DNA of 64,000 bases from Pseudomonas akapageensis (GTDB taxonomy: Bacteria > Pseudomonadota > Gammaproteobacteria > Pseudomonadales > Pseudomonadaceae). Both the position numbers and the translations under genes were made by a program. The notes beneath the pieces are model-generated. The model was not told where the DNA came from and did no database searches. It saw nothing but the letters and a program-made list of their open reading frames with translations. Shown one piece after another: positions 56,929 to 64,000 of the stretch (position 1 is the first letter of the stretch; every line of letters begins with the position of its first letter). The stretch is from positions 1-64,000 of the forward strand of contig NZ_VXCP01000019.1 in assembly GCF_011355085.1 (NCBI RefSeq). Direction: 5' to 3'.

Positions 56929-58080
56929 ATGCTGAAAATGGTATTTCAGACCACCCCATCGATGGTCATCGAACCTGGCGCTTCAACCCGGCTGGCCGTC
57001 CACGTCAAAGCCATGGGCTGTGCATCGGTTTTGCTGGTGACCGATCCCGGAGTTATTGCCGCTCGGCTACTGGATGCGGTACTCACCGGACTTGAGGAAG
57101 CCGGGATAGCCGTTACTGTGTTTTCCCAGGTACAGGCTGACCCGCCAGAGTCCGTGATCATGGCCGCGGCCTATGTCGCCAAAGCCTGTGGCGCCGATTG
57201 CGTGGTGGGGCTGGGCGGCGGTAGTTCCCTGGATGCCGCCAAGCTTGCGGCGCTGTTGGCGCGCAGTGGCGAGTCCCTGGCGGAGGTCTACGGCACCCAT
57301 CAGGCCAAGGGCCCGCGCTTGCCGCTGATTCTGGTATCGACGACGGCGGGGACCGGCTCGGAAGTGACGGCGGTCTCGGTCGTGACCACGGGTTCCGGTG
57401 AGAAGAATGTGGTCATCTCGCCACTGCTGCTGCCCGACGTGGCCGTGCTGGATGCCGAGCTGACCCTGGGCCTGCCGGCTCATGTCACCGCGGCGACCGG
57501 GATCGATGCCATGGTGCACGCCATCGAGGCCTATACCACCAGACACCTGAAGAACCCGATTTCCGATTGCCTGGCGCGTGAGGCGCTGCGGCTGCTGTCG
57601 GCCAACCTGTTCCAGGCCTGCCAGGACGGCACCAACCTGGCGGCACGGGAAAACATGTTGCTCGGTGCCTGCCTTGCGGGCATGGCCTTCGCCAACGCGC
57701 CGGTCGCGGCAGTGCATGCCCTGGCCTATCCGCTCGGCGCGCGCTTTCACATTCCACACGGGCTCTCCAATGCGCTGGTGCTGGGGCCGGTGATGCGCTT
57801 GAACCTCGAGACGGTGGCGCCCTTGTATGCGCAGTTGGCTGACATCGTCCTGCCTGGCATCAGTGGCAACGACACAGAGAAAGCCGCGGCCCTGGCTGAC
57901 TACCTCGGCGCCCTGGCCGGTGAGCTTCATCTGCCAACCTGCTTGCGCGATCTGGGCATCTCCGAGTCCGATATCGACGCGCTGGCTGCCGATGCCATGA
58001 AGCAATCGCGCCTGCTCGGTAACAATCCTCGGCCACTCGACCTGGCAGACGTGCGCTCGATCTACCGGGAGATCCTATGA
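56929..58080 (+). CDS. Iron-containing alcohol dehydrogenase
   Basis: 383 residues of the group III (FucO/4-hydroxybutyrate dehydrogenase-like) family. The nucleotide motif is VVGLGGGSSLDAAKLAAL. The metal ligands lie in GIDAMVHAIEAYT and HALAYPLGARFHIPHGLSNA. The start MLKMVFQ follows GTGAGG; a 56-codon in-frame extension is rejected. It is coupled to the thioesterase gene by ATGA. It probably interconverts an omega- or 4-hydroxy compound and its aldehyde. Confidence 0.93.
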   Translation: MLKMVFQTTPSMVIEPGASTRLAVHVKAMGCASVLLVTDPGVIAARLLDAVLTGLEEAGIAVTVFSQVQADPPESVIMAAAYVAKACGADCVVGLGGGSSLDAAKLAALLARSGESLAEVYGTHQAKGPRLPLILVSTTAGTGSEVTAVSVVTTGSGEKNVVISPLLLPDVAVLDAELTLGLPAHVTAATGIDAMVHAIEAYTTRHLKNPISDCLAREALRLLSANLFQACQDGTNLAARENMLLGACLAGMAFANAPVAAVHALAYPLGARFHIPHGLSNALVLGPVMRLNLETVAPLYAQLADIVLPGISGNDTEKAAALADYLGALAGELHLPTCLRDLGISESDIDALAADAMKQSRLLGNNPRPLDLADVRSIYREIL

Positions 58081-58514
58081 GCAACAAGATCGATCGACCG
58101 CGCCGTGAAGCGTTTCGTCGCTTCACCCGGATGCCGACGCGTTGGGGTGACCATGACTCCTATGGGCATGTGAACAATGTGGTCTACTACTCGTACTGTG
58201 AGTCGGCAATCACCGCCTTTCTGGTCGAACAGGGCACCCTCGACATTGCCAGCAGTCCGGTGATCGGGTTAATCGTCAATTCCGGTTGCACTTACTTTTC
58301 GCCCATCGTCTTCCCGGACGAGATCACTGTCGGAATGAAAATTTCCCGGCTGGGCGACAGCAGCGCGCGATATGAGGTGGCACTGTTTCGCAACGATGAA
58401 CACGAAGCAGCCGCAGCGGCCCATATCATCTATGTGTATGTCGACCGGGCCAGCAACCGATCGGTGCCCATCCCGGATTCGATACGCACGGTGCTCACGC
58501 GTATCACTGACTAA
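58077..58514 (+). CDS. Hotdog-fold acyl-CoA thioesterase (4HBT/YbgC type)
   Basis: 145 residues. The catalytic block MPTRWGDHDSYGHVNNVVYY carries the conserved Asp and HVNN. GLIVNSGCTYFSPIVFPDE is also typical. It releases CoA from an acyl or hydroxyacyl thioester in the cytoplasm. The ATG overlaps the stop of the iron alcohol dehydrogenase, so the two enzymes are co-translated. Confidence 0.9.
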   Translation: MSNKIDRPRREAFRRFTRMPTRWGDHDSYGHVNNVVYYSYCESAITAFLVEQGTLDIASSPVIGLIVNSGCTYFSPIVFPDEITVGMKISRLGDSSARYEVALFRNDEHEAAAAAHIIYVYVDRASNRSVPIPDSIRTVLTRITD

Positions 58515-58601
58515 GTGACGCGGCTCGGGCATACTCCAGCTTGCTGCCACCCGGCGAACCTGCCGCCGTGGCAGCAGTCTGTACTCCTGGAGACTGTGCA
58601 A

Positions 58602-59297
58602 ATGAGCAAATCAACCCGTGACAGGACGGACGCCGCGGACGTCAGCGTGCTCCAGGTCGAAATTCCTGCCCAGCCACGCAAGGCACCGCGCCAGGCGCGC
58701 TCGATCGCGCTGGTCACGGCCCTGAAGCAAGCGGCTCGACAGATTATCGACAACGAAGGCCGGGAAGCCTTGAACACCGCGCACCTGGCCGCTTACGCGG
58801 GCGTGGGGGTCAGTTCGATCTATGAGTACTTCCCGACGATGGAGGCGTTGATCGCTGCGGTTTTTGATGATTACCGGGACGAAGCCCGCACCGAACTGTA
58901 CGCCGGCATCATGACGCTGGCGCCTGGGGCCACCCTGTTCGACGGCATTTTACTGGCCTTGCGGGCCGTGCTGGCCAGCCACCACAAGAAAACCCTGCTC
59001 GATCCGGCGTTCAGCGTGCGTTCCACTCATTATGACGAACTGGTGCGACTGGATGTGGTCAAGGCCAAGCAGCTCTGGACCGCCACGGCGAGCTCGGCCT
59101 TGATGAAGCGCTTCGCCAGTGAAATCCAGATGAAGAACCGGGAAAAGGCCGAGTTTCTGGTCTATCAGACATTGACGGCGCTACCGCGGGCAATCCTGCT
59201 GGAAAGACCGGGCTACCTCGCTGACGAGGACACGGCCGAGTCGCTTGCGCGCATGCTGCACGCGCTGTTGACTGACCCGAGCCCGGCCAGGGGGTGA
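58602..59297 (+). CDS. TetR-family transcriptional regulator
   Basis: 231 residues. The N-terminal HTH is ALNTAHLAAYAGVGVSSIY followed by EYFPTMEALIAAVFDD. The C-terminal ligand domain is helical and unassigned. GGAGA lies 8 bases before the ATG; a longer in-frame ORF starts at the previous stop and has no site. It is 87 bp after the thioesterase and probably regulates the neighbouring alcohol dehydrogenase, thioesterase and lux-type genes. Confidence 0.9.
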   Translation: MSKSTRDRTDAADVSVLQVEIPAQPRKAPRQARSIALVTALKQAARQIIDNEGREALNTAHLAAYAGVGVSSIYEYFPTMEALIAAVFDDYRDEARTELYAGIMTLAPGATLFDGILLALRAVLASHHKKTLLDPAFSVRSTHYDELVRLDVVKAKQLWTATASSALMKRFASEIQMKNREKAEFLVYQTLTALPRAILLERPGYLADEDTAESLARMLHALLTDPSPARG

Positions 59298-59307
59298 ATC
59301 CTCCCTA

Positions 59308-59420
59308 TCTCGTTCCCACGCTCTGCGTGGGAATGCCGTGCCAGACGCTCTGCGTCGACCTTCAAGAGCGCTTTGCGGCGCGTCTCAGGATGCATTCCTT
59401 TGCTGCGCGTGGGAACGAGG
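59308..59420. repeat. Intergenic inverted-repeat element (REP/MITE-like)
   Basis: The termini CTCGTTCCCACGC (59309-59321) and GCGTGGGAACGAG (59407-59419) are exact reverse complements bounding about 111 bp. An internal CCCACGCTCTGCGTGGG palindrome sits at the left end. This is the common pseudomonad 'CGTTCCCACGC' repeat in a two-ended form. It separates convergent TetR and phaC transcripts and encodes nothing. Confidence 0.75.
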
Positions 59421-59471
59421 AGGGGATGTCCTTCCTGGCGGGCTGAGTCCTTCACAGCCCACAGCGGTCAT

Positions 59472-61175
59472 TCATTGCTTGACATAACTGCCTGGCGCCG
59501 GCTCCAGAGGCTGGTATTTGTCACTGCCGATCTGCGCAACGGCTGGTAGGCGCTCACCGGAGTGTCCGGCCAGCCAGTTGAACCAGTCATTCCACCAGCT
59601 GCCGGGATTCTCCTCGGCATTCTTGAACCAGGTCTCCGGGTTTTTCGTGACCCGATTGTTGGTCCAGTAATGACGCTTCTGCTTGGCCGGTGGATTGATG
59701 ACGCCGGCAATGTGCCCGGAAGCGCCCAGAACAAAGCGCTTGGGGCCCGACAGCAGTGCAGTGCTGGCGTAGGCGCTCTTCCAGGGCACGATATGATCAT
59801 CATGGGTGGCCAGTAGATAGGCCGGCGCATCGATGGCTCGCAGATCGACCTTGACGCCACAGCACTCCAGTTCCCCGGACTTCAGATCATTCTGCAAATA
59901 GGTGTGGCGCAGGTAGAAGCAGTACATCGGCCCCGGCAGGTTGGTGCTGTCGTTGTTCCAGAACAGCAGATCAAGCGGAATCGGCTTCTGCCCCTTGAGG
60001 TATTTGTCGACGTTGTAGTTCCACCACAGATCGTTCGGGCGCAGCAGGGAAAAGGTATTGCCCATGTCCTCGCCACGGAACAGGCCGATGGGACCATTCT
60101 TGCCGCCGATGGTGCGCTCTCGATAGGCCACCAGTTCTTCGTCGACAAATATGTCGATAGGACCGGTATCCAGGTAATCAAGGAACGTGGTCAACAGGCT
60201 GACGCTGGCGATCTCTCGGTCGCCGCGTGCAGCAAGCACTGCCAGGGCCGTGCTCAACAGGGTGCCGCCGATGCAGAAGCCCACGCAATTGAGTCGTTGC
60301 TCATCGCTGATCTCGCGGGTCACTTGCAGCGCGTCGATCACCCCGTGCTCGATCAGGTCATCCCAGGTCGTGCCGGCGTGCTCCTGATCAAAGTTGCGCC
60401 AGGACATCAGGAAGACGGGATGTCCCTGTTCCAGCAGGTGGCGGATCATCGAGTTTTCCGGGCGCAGATCAAGGATGTAGTACTTGTTGATCGACGGCGG
60501 TACGACGAAAACCGGGTGTCGGTACTGGGTTTCGCTTTGCGGATAGTACTGAATGAGCTGGAAGAGCTTGTTCTCGAAGACCACTTCGCCAGGGGTGTTG
60601 GCCAGGTCGACGCCAACCTTGAAGTCACCCTTGTCGCACTGGCGCAATTTGCCTTCGTTCATGTCGCTGGCCAGATGCGCCATACCTGTGAGCAGGCTGG
60701 CACCTTGAGTCTCGACCGCACGCTTGAGCGCATCAGGGTTGCTGACCAGAAAATTGCTTGGCGCACTGGCGGCAATGGCTTGCTCCACCAGATAGCGCAG
60801 GCGTTCGCGCGGTTTCTTTTCCTTGATCAGCAGCTTGTCGAGCAGCTTCAGGAGAAAGTTGGAATTGAGCAGGTAAAACGCAGCGACGGAGCCGAACAGT
60901 GGCGCGCTCCAGTTGCCGCTGGCGAAACGTCGATCGTCGAAGCTGAAGGGCTGCCCGGTCAGCAGCTGCATGCCGAGTTGGCCCCATTGAAGCTGATAGT
61001 CCGCTTGGAGGCTGTCCAGGGTTTCGCGAGGCAGCTCGAACCAGGCGGCATGATCCTGCCCGGAAAACCAGGGGTTGGTGCTGACCCAGAGGCGCAATTG
61101 CTGCACGGCGAAGGACGCGATGAACGGAACCTGGCCAGACCAATAGGTTTTGAATGTATGCGCGTTATTGTCCAT
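59472..61175 (-). CDS. phaC: Class I poly(3-hydroxybutyrate) synthase
   Basis: 567 residues, the class I length. The lipase-like box is VGFCIGGTLLS with the catalytic Cys. The catalytic Asp is in LLATHDDHIVPW and the His in LGASGHIAGVINPP. It polymerises (R)-3-hydroxybutyryl-CoA. Most pseudomonads use class II synthases, so this class I gene with phaA and phaB marks a separate short-chain PHA locus. The start MDNNAHT has AAGGA just upstream; a TTG start 6 codons earlier is less likely. It is the last gene of the phaB-phaA-phaC set. Confidence 0.93.
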   Translation of the reverse strand: MDNNAHTFKTYWSGQVPFIASFAVQQLRLWVSTNPWFSGQDHAAWFELPRETLDSLQADYQLQWGQLGMQLLTGQPFSFDDRRFASGNWSAPLFGSVAAFYLLNSNFLLKLLDKLLIKEKKPRERLRYLVEQAIAASAPSNFLVSNPDALKRAVETQGASLLTGMAHLASDMNEGKLRQCDKGDFKVGVDLANTPGEVVFENKLFQLIQYYPQSETQYRHPVFVVPPSINKYYILDLRPENSMIRHLLEQGHPVFLMSWRNFDQEHAGTTWDDLIEHGVIDALQVTREISDEQRLNCVGFCIGGTLLSTALAVLAARGDREIASVSLLTTFLDYLDTGPIDIFVDEELVAYRERTIGGKNGPIGLFRGEDMGNTFSLLRPNDLWWNYNVDKYLKGQKPIPLDLLFWNNDSTNLPGPMYCFYLRHTYLQNDLKSGELECCGVKVDLRAIDAPAYLLATHDDHIVPWKSAYASTALLSGPKRFVLGASGHIAGVINPPAKQKRHYWTNNRVTKNPETWFKNAEENPGSWWNDWFNWLAGHSGERLPAVAQIGSDKYQPLEPAPGSYVKQ

Positions 61176-61248
61176 AAAATTCCTTGACGCCAATGTGATG
61201 CGCGGACCAGGGGGCCAGGTCCGCCCATTCGCTATTGGATGCCGTTGA

Positions 61249-62427
61249 TCAGCGCTCGATGGCCAGGCCTACGCCTTGTCCGCCACCGATGCACAAGGTG
61301 GCCAGACCCTTTTTGCCGTCGCGGCGGATCAGTTCGTGCACCAGCGACACCAGGATCCGAGCCCCTGAAGCGCCGATCGGATGGCCAAGGGCGATCGCGC
61401 CGCCGTTGACGTTGACTTTGCTGGTGTCCCAACCCAACTCTTTGCCAACCGCCAGCGACTGGGCGGCGAAGGCTTCATTGGCTTCGATCAGGTCCAGGTC
61501 CTCGATGCTCCAGCCGGCCTTTTGCAGGGTCTGGCGGGTCGCCGGGACCGGGCCGATGCCCATGATCGACGGGTCCACACCGGCGCTGGCATAGGCCTTG
61601 ATGCGTGCCAATACCGGCAGGCCCAGCGCTTGTGCCTTGGCAGCGCTGGCCAGCAACAGCACGGCAGCACCATCATTGAGGGTCGAGGCGTTGCCGGCGG
61701 TCACGCTGCCGTCTTTCTGGAATGCTGGTTTGAGTTTCGCCAGGGCTTGCGCGGTGCTGTCGATACGCGGCTGTTCGTCGGTGTCGAAGGCCAGCGGTTC
61801 GCCCTTGCGCTGGGGAATCAGGATCGGGGTGATTTCGCTGTGGAAACGCCCGCCCTCGATGGCCGCTGCGGCCTTCTGTTGCGAGGCGGCAGAGAAGGCA
61901 TCCTGGGCTTCACGAGAGATCTCGTATTTCTGCGCCAGATTCTCGGCGGTGATACCCATGTGGTAGTCGTGGAAGGCGTCCCAGAGGCCATCCTGGATCA
62001 TGCTGTCCTGCAGTTGTGCATGGCCCATGCGCAGACCGGTGCGTGCCTTGGGCAGAACATAGGGGGCCAGGCTCATGTTTTCCTGACCGCCGGCGATCAC
62101 CAGTTCCGCGTCGCCGCAACGGATAGCCTGGACGGCGAGATGGACCGCCTTGAGACCGGAGCCGCAGACCTTGTTCAGGGTCAGGGCAGGCGTGGTGTGT
62201 GGCAAGCCGGCCTTGATCGCTGTCTGGCGTGCCGGGTTTTGCCCAGCGCCGGCAGTGAGTACCTGGCCGAGGATCACTTCATCAATTTGCGCAGCATCGA
62301 TACCTGTCTGCTCCAGCAGGCCGCGAATCACAGCGGCACCCAATTCGGTCGCGGGAATTGCAGACAAGGCACCCTGGAAACTGCCAATGGCGGTACGAGT
62401 AGCGGCAACGATTACGACTTCGTTCAT
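61249..62427 (-). CDS. phaA: Acetyl-CoA acetyltransferase (beta-ketothiolase)
   Basis: 392 residues. The acylated cysteine is in [16 protein letters not shown]. The catalytic His is in [16 protein letters not shown] and the second Cys in [17 protein letters not shown] is also conserved. It condenses two acetyl-CoA to acetoacetyl-CoA for polyhydroxybutyrate, or works in reverse for acetoacetyl-CoA from the upstream catabolic genes. The start MNEVVIV has GAGG 6 bases upstream; the 16-codon extension is rejected. Confidence 0.95.
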   Translation of the reverse strand: MNEVVIVAATRTAIGSFQGALSAIPATELGAAVIRGLLEQTGIDAAQIDEVILGQVLTAGAGQNPARQTAIKAGLPHTTPALTLNKVCGSGLKAVHLAVQAIRCGDAELVIAGGQENMSLAPYVLPKARTGLRMGHAQLQDSMIQDGLWDAFHDYHMGITAENLAQKYEISREAQDAFSAASQQKAAAAIEGGRFHSEITPILIPQRKGEPLAFDTDEQPRIDSTAQALAKLKPAFQKDGSVTAGNASTLNDGAAVLLLASAAKAQALGLPVLARIKAYASAGVDPSIMGIGPVPATRQTLQKAGWSIEDLDLIEANEAFAAQSLAVGKELGWDTSKVNVNGGAIALGHPIGASGARILVSLVHELIRRDGKKGLATLCIGGGQGVGLAIER

Positions 62428-62494
62428 GCGTGACCTCATTGAAAATGACAAGACTCGTCGAACAAACCAGGGCATGAATGCCCTGGTTGGTGCG

Positions 62495-63241
62495 TTACTG
62501 CATGTTCATGCCGCCGTTTACCGAGAAGTCGGCACCGGTGCTGTAGGCGGACTCATCGGAGGCCAGCCAGGCCACGATCGAGGCGATCTCTTCGGGTTGG
62601 CCAAGGCGACCTACCGGTGTTGCCGCGATCATGCCTTCGAGAATGTCCGGGCGGATTGCCGCCGTCATGGAGGTCTGGATGTAGCCAGGAGAAACGGTAT
62701 TGACTGTGACGCCCTTGCCGGAGACTTCCCGGGCCAGTGCCATGGTGAAACCATGGATGCCGGCCTTGGCGGCGGAGTAGTTTGTCTGACCGAACTGGCC
62801 GCGCTGGCCGTTGATCGAAGAGATGTTGATGATCCGCCCCCAACCCTTGGACAGCATGCCTTCGATGACCTGCTTGGTGGTGTTGAACAAGCCGGTCAGG
62901 TTGGTCCCGATCACGGTGTTCCAGTCTTGCGGGGTGAGCTTGCGGAAGGAGGCATCGCGAGTGATGCCGGCGTTGTTGACCAGCACATCGATCGGGCCGA
63001 AGTGTTCGCGCACCAGTTCGAAGGTCTGGCGGGTCGATTCCCAGTCGGTGATATCGGTTTCGACGCACTCGAACTGATAACCCGCCTCCTGTTGGAGCAC
63101 CAGCCAGTCATTCTTGCGGCTGGAATTGGCGCTGCAGACCACGACCACCTTGAATCCATCCTTGTACAGACGCTGGCTGATCGCTGTACCAATGCCACCC
63201 ATGCCACCTGTTACCACCGCAATACGACTACGCGACTCCAT
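62495..63241 (-). CDS. phaB: Acetoacetyl-CoA reductase
   Basis: 248-residue SDR that reduces acetoacetyl-CoA to (R)-3-hydroxybutyryl-CoA with NADPH. The cofactor motif is [28 protein letters not shown], the serine in [16 protein letters not shown], the catalytic YSAAKAG and the family GYIQTSMT segment are present. The start MESRSRI has AAGGAAG 7 bases upstream; a 42-codon in-frame extension is rejected. It is the first gene of the pha operon, divergent from an AraC-type regulator. Confidence 0.95.
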   Translation of the reverse strand: MESRSRIAVVTGGMGGIGTAISQRLYKDGFKVVVVCSANSSRKNDWLVLQQEAGYQFECVETDITDWESTRQTFELVREHFGPIDVLVNNAGITRDASFRKLTPQDWNTVIGTNLTGLFNTTKQVIEGMLSKGWGRIINISSINGQRGQFGQTNYSAAKAGIHGFTMALAREVSGKGVTVNTVSPGYIQTSMTAAIRPDILEGMIAATPVGRLGQPEEIASIVAWLASDESAYSTGADFSVNGGMNMQ

Positions 63242-63510
63242 ACTTCTACTTCCTTTTTTGCGCTGCAGGAGAGGCGATTGTTCGACATCGACGGGCCGTG
63301 CGGAAGTGTTGGTAGGTGACTGTTTGGTGTCCAACGGTGCCACGCGGTCGTTTTGGCCTGTTGGCAAGAAATGAGGAGTACCTGGACCTGGATCAATTCT
63401 TAAAACTGAATGGATTAGTAATATGCATGAAACATAGTTGAAATATGTTCAGGGCAGGTCAGAATTGGCGCCAGACAGGATGTTCGGTTCCATAGGTCAT
63501 TGAGGACGCT
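63242..63510. promoter_or_regulatory. phaB-phbR divergent regulatory region
   Basis: 269 bases, AT-rich between about 63370 and 63450. It contains an inverted repeat AACATA (63431-63436) / TATGTT (63444-63449) close to the regulator start. By analogy to phbR loci in other pseudomonads, the activator probably binds here to drive phaB; the exact site is not established. Confidence 0.5.
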
Positions 63511-64000
63511 ATGTATTGCATGAGTTCAGGTTATGCCAGCGTGCTGGCGAATACGCTTTTGGCTCAAGGACTGGATTTTGCCGGTCTGTGCGAGGAGGCT
63601 GGACTTGATGTCACGCTCGTGAATAAACCGGGCGTATTCTGCGAGCGAAGCGTTATCTATCGTTTGTGGGCGCTGGCCGCCCAGGTCTCGGATGATCCGG
63701 ACATCGGGCTGAAGGCCTACGGGAAGTTCCATCCTGGCAGTTTCCAGATCGTGGGCTACACGATGATGTCCAGTTCGAATCTGAAAAGGGCGCTCGAACG
63801 TCTGGTTCGTTTCAGCCCTTTGATCAGTACCGGATGCAGCCTGTTCTTTGTCCCGGAGCAGCAGAATTACCGTCTTGCCGCGCTCGATCATGAGCAACGT
63901 GGTTCGTTCAAGCCCCGGCAATATTCGGATGCGGGACTGGCTGCTCTGCTGGGTTTCTGCCGTTGGCTGGCGGGTGACAACTCGCCGCAACCGTTGTGTG
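63511..64000 (+). CDS. phbR: AraC-family regulator of PHB genes (PhbR-like), 5' part
   Basis: The first 163 residues are visible; the gene continues past the window end, so the C-terminal HTH is not seen. The N-terminal domain (SVLANTLLAQGLDFAGLCEE, RLWALAAQVSDDPDIGLKAY, FQIVGYTMMSSSNLKRALER) is the arabinose-binding-like effector domain shared with OruR-type AraC proteins. GAGG lies 5 bases before the ATG. Its divergent position beside phaBAC matches phbR of Pseudomonas sp. 61-3-type loci, where it activates PHB synthesis. Confidence 0.85.
   Translation, partial: MYCMSSGYASVLANTLLAQGLDFAGLCEEAGLDVTLVNKPGVFCERSVIYRLWALAAQVSDDPDIGLKAYGKFHPGSFQIVGYTMMSSSNLKRALERLVRFSPLISTGCSLFFVPEQQNYRLAALDHEQRGSFKPRQYSDAGLAALLGFCRWLAGDNSPQPLC

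Overview
The window reads as a chromosomal segment of a fluorescens-type Pseudomonas. The evidence is high GC with tightly packed operons full of ATGA stop/start overlaps, an OprD-family porin, Pseudomonas-type intergenic repeats (the GCGAGCAAGCTCGC palindrome at 52.5 kb and the CGTTCCCACGC inverted repeat at 59.3 kb), and a phbR-phbBAC polyhydroxybutyrate locus like those described in a few Pseudomonas strains. The species cannot be fixed from the sequence. No rRNA, tRNA, CRISPR array, IS element or phage gene was seen.

Layout. (1) 0-4.5 kb: the end of a basic-amino-acid ABC importer (two permeases and an ATPase), an OprD-type porin and an agmatinase, together fitting uptake and catabolism of arginine or agmatine. 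(2) 4.5-5.6 kb: a membrane-anchored alpha/beta hydrolase and a small protein on the minus strand. (3) 6.0-27.9 kb: a type I secretion system (AprD/E/F-type ABC protein, membrane-fusion protein, TolC-like outer-membrane factor), a 70-residue unknown ORF, and a giant RTX gene of 5,579 codons. The giant protein has six near-identical RTX modules, Ig/cadherin-like and CARDB domains, a complete RHS/YD-repeat shell ending in a DPLGL core motif, a low-GC 'tip' segment, more Ig-like domains, a second RTX block and a C-terminal secretion signal. An RHS shell with an exchangeable-looking tip inside a type I secretion substrate is the most unusual feature of the window. (4) 28.1-31.9 kb: a D-serine utilisation set, dsdX-dsdA-dsdC.

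(5) 32-59.3 kb: a large catabolic region. One operon encodes a quinone oxidoreductase, a TauD-type dioxygenase, a DUF849/BKACE enzyme, an MFS transporter and a YeiH-type exporter. It is followed by a minus-strand AraC regulator. Then come a small hydrolase, a DUF1302/DUF1329/Asp-box/RND set typical of hydrophobic-compound handling, and an operon that matches the parts list of the levulinate/4-hydroxyacyl-CoA pathway: acyl-CoA ligase, APH-type kinase, DUF6285 partner, acyl-CoA dehydrogenase and SDR, with a histidine phosphatase inserted among them. Next are a LuxE-LuxC fatty-acid-reductase pair with a zinc alcohol dehydrogenase on the minus strand, and an iron alcohol dehydrogenase, thioesterase and TetR regulator on the plus strand. 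Matching 21-bp-spaced direct repeats lie about 75-80 bp before the first genes of two of these operons and suggest one AraC regulator controls both.

(6) 59.4-64 kb: phaB-phaA-phaC on the minus strand with a divergent AraC-type regulator running off the window end. The likely logic of regions 5 and 6 is import of an unknown hydrophobic or hydroxylated substrate, CoA activation, removal of a 4-hydroxyl through a phosphate intermediate, and disposal of the resulting 3-hydroxyacyl-CoA, acetyl-CoA and acetoacetate, with surplus carbon able to enter polyhydroxybutyrate. The substrate is not determined.
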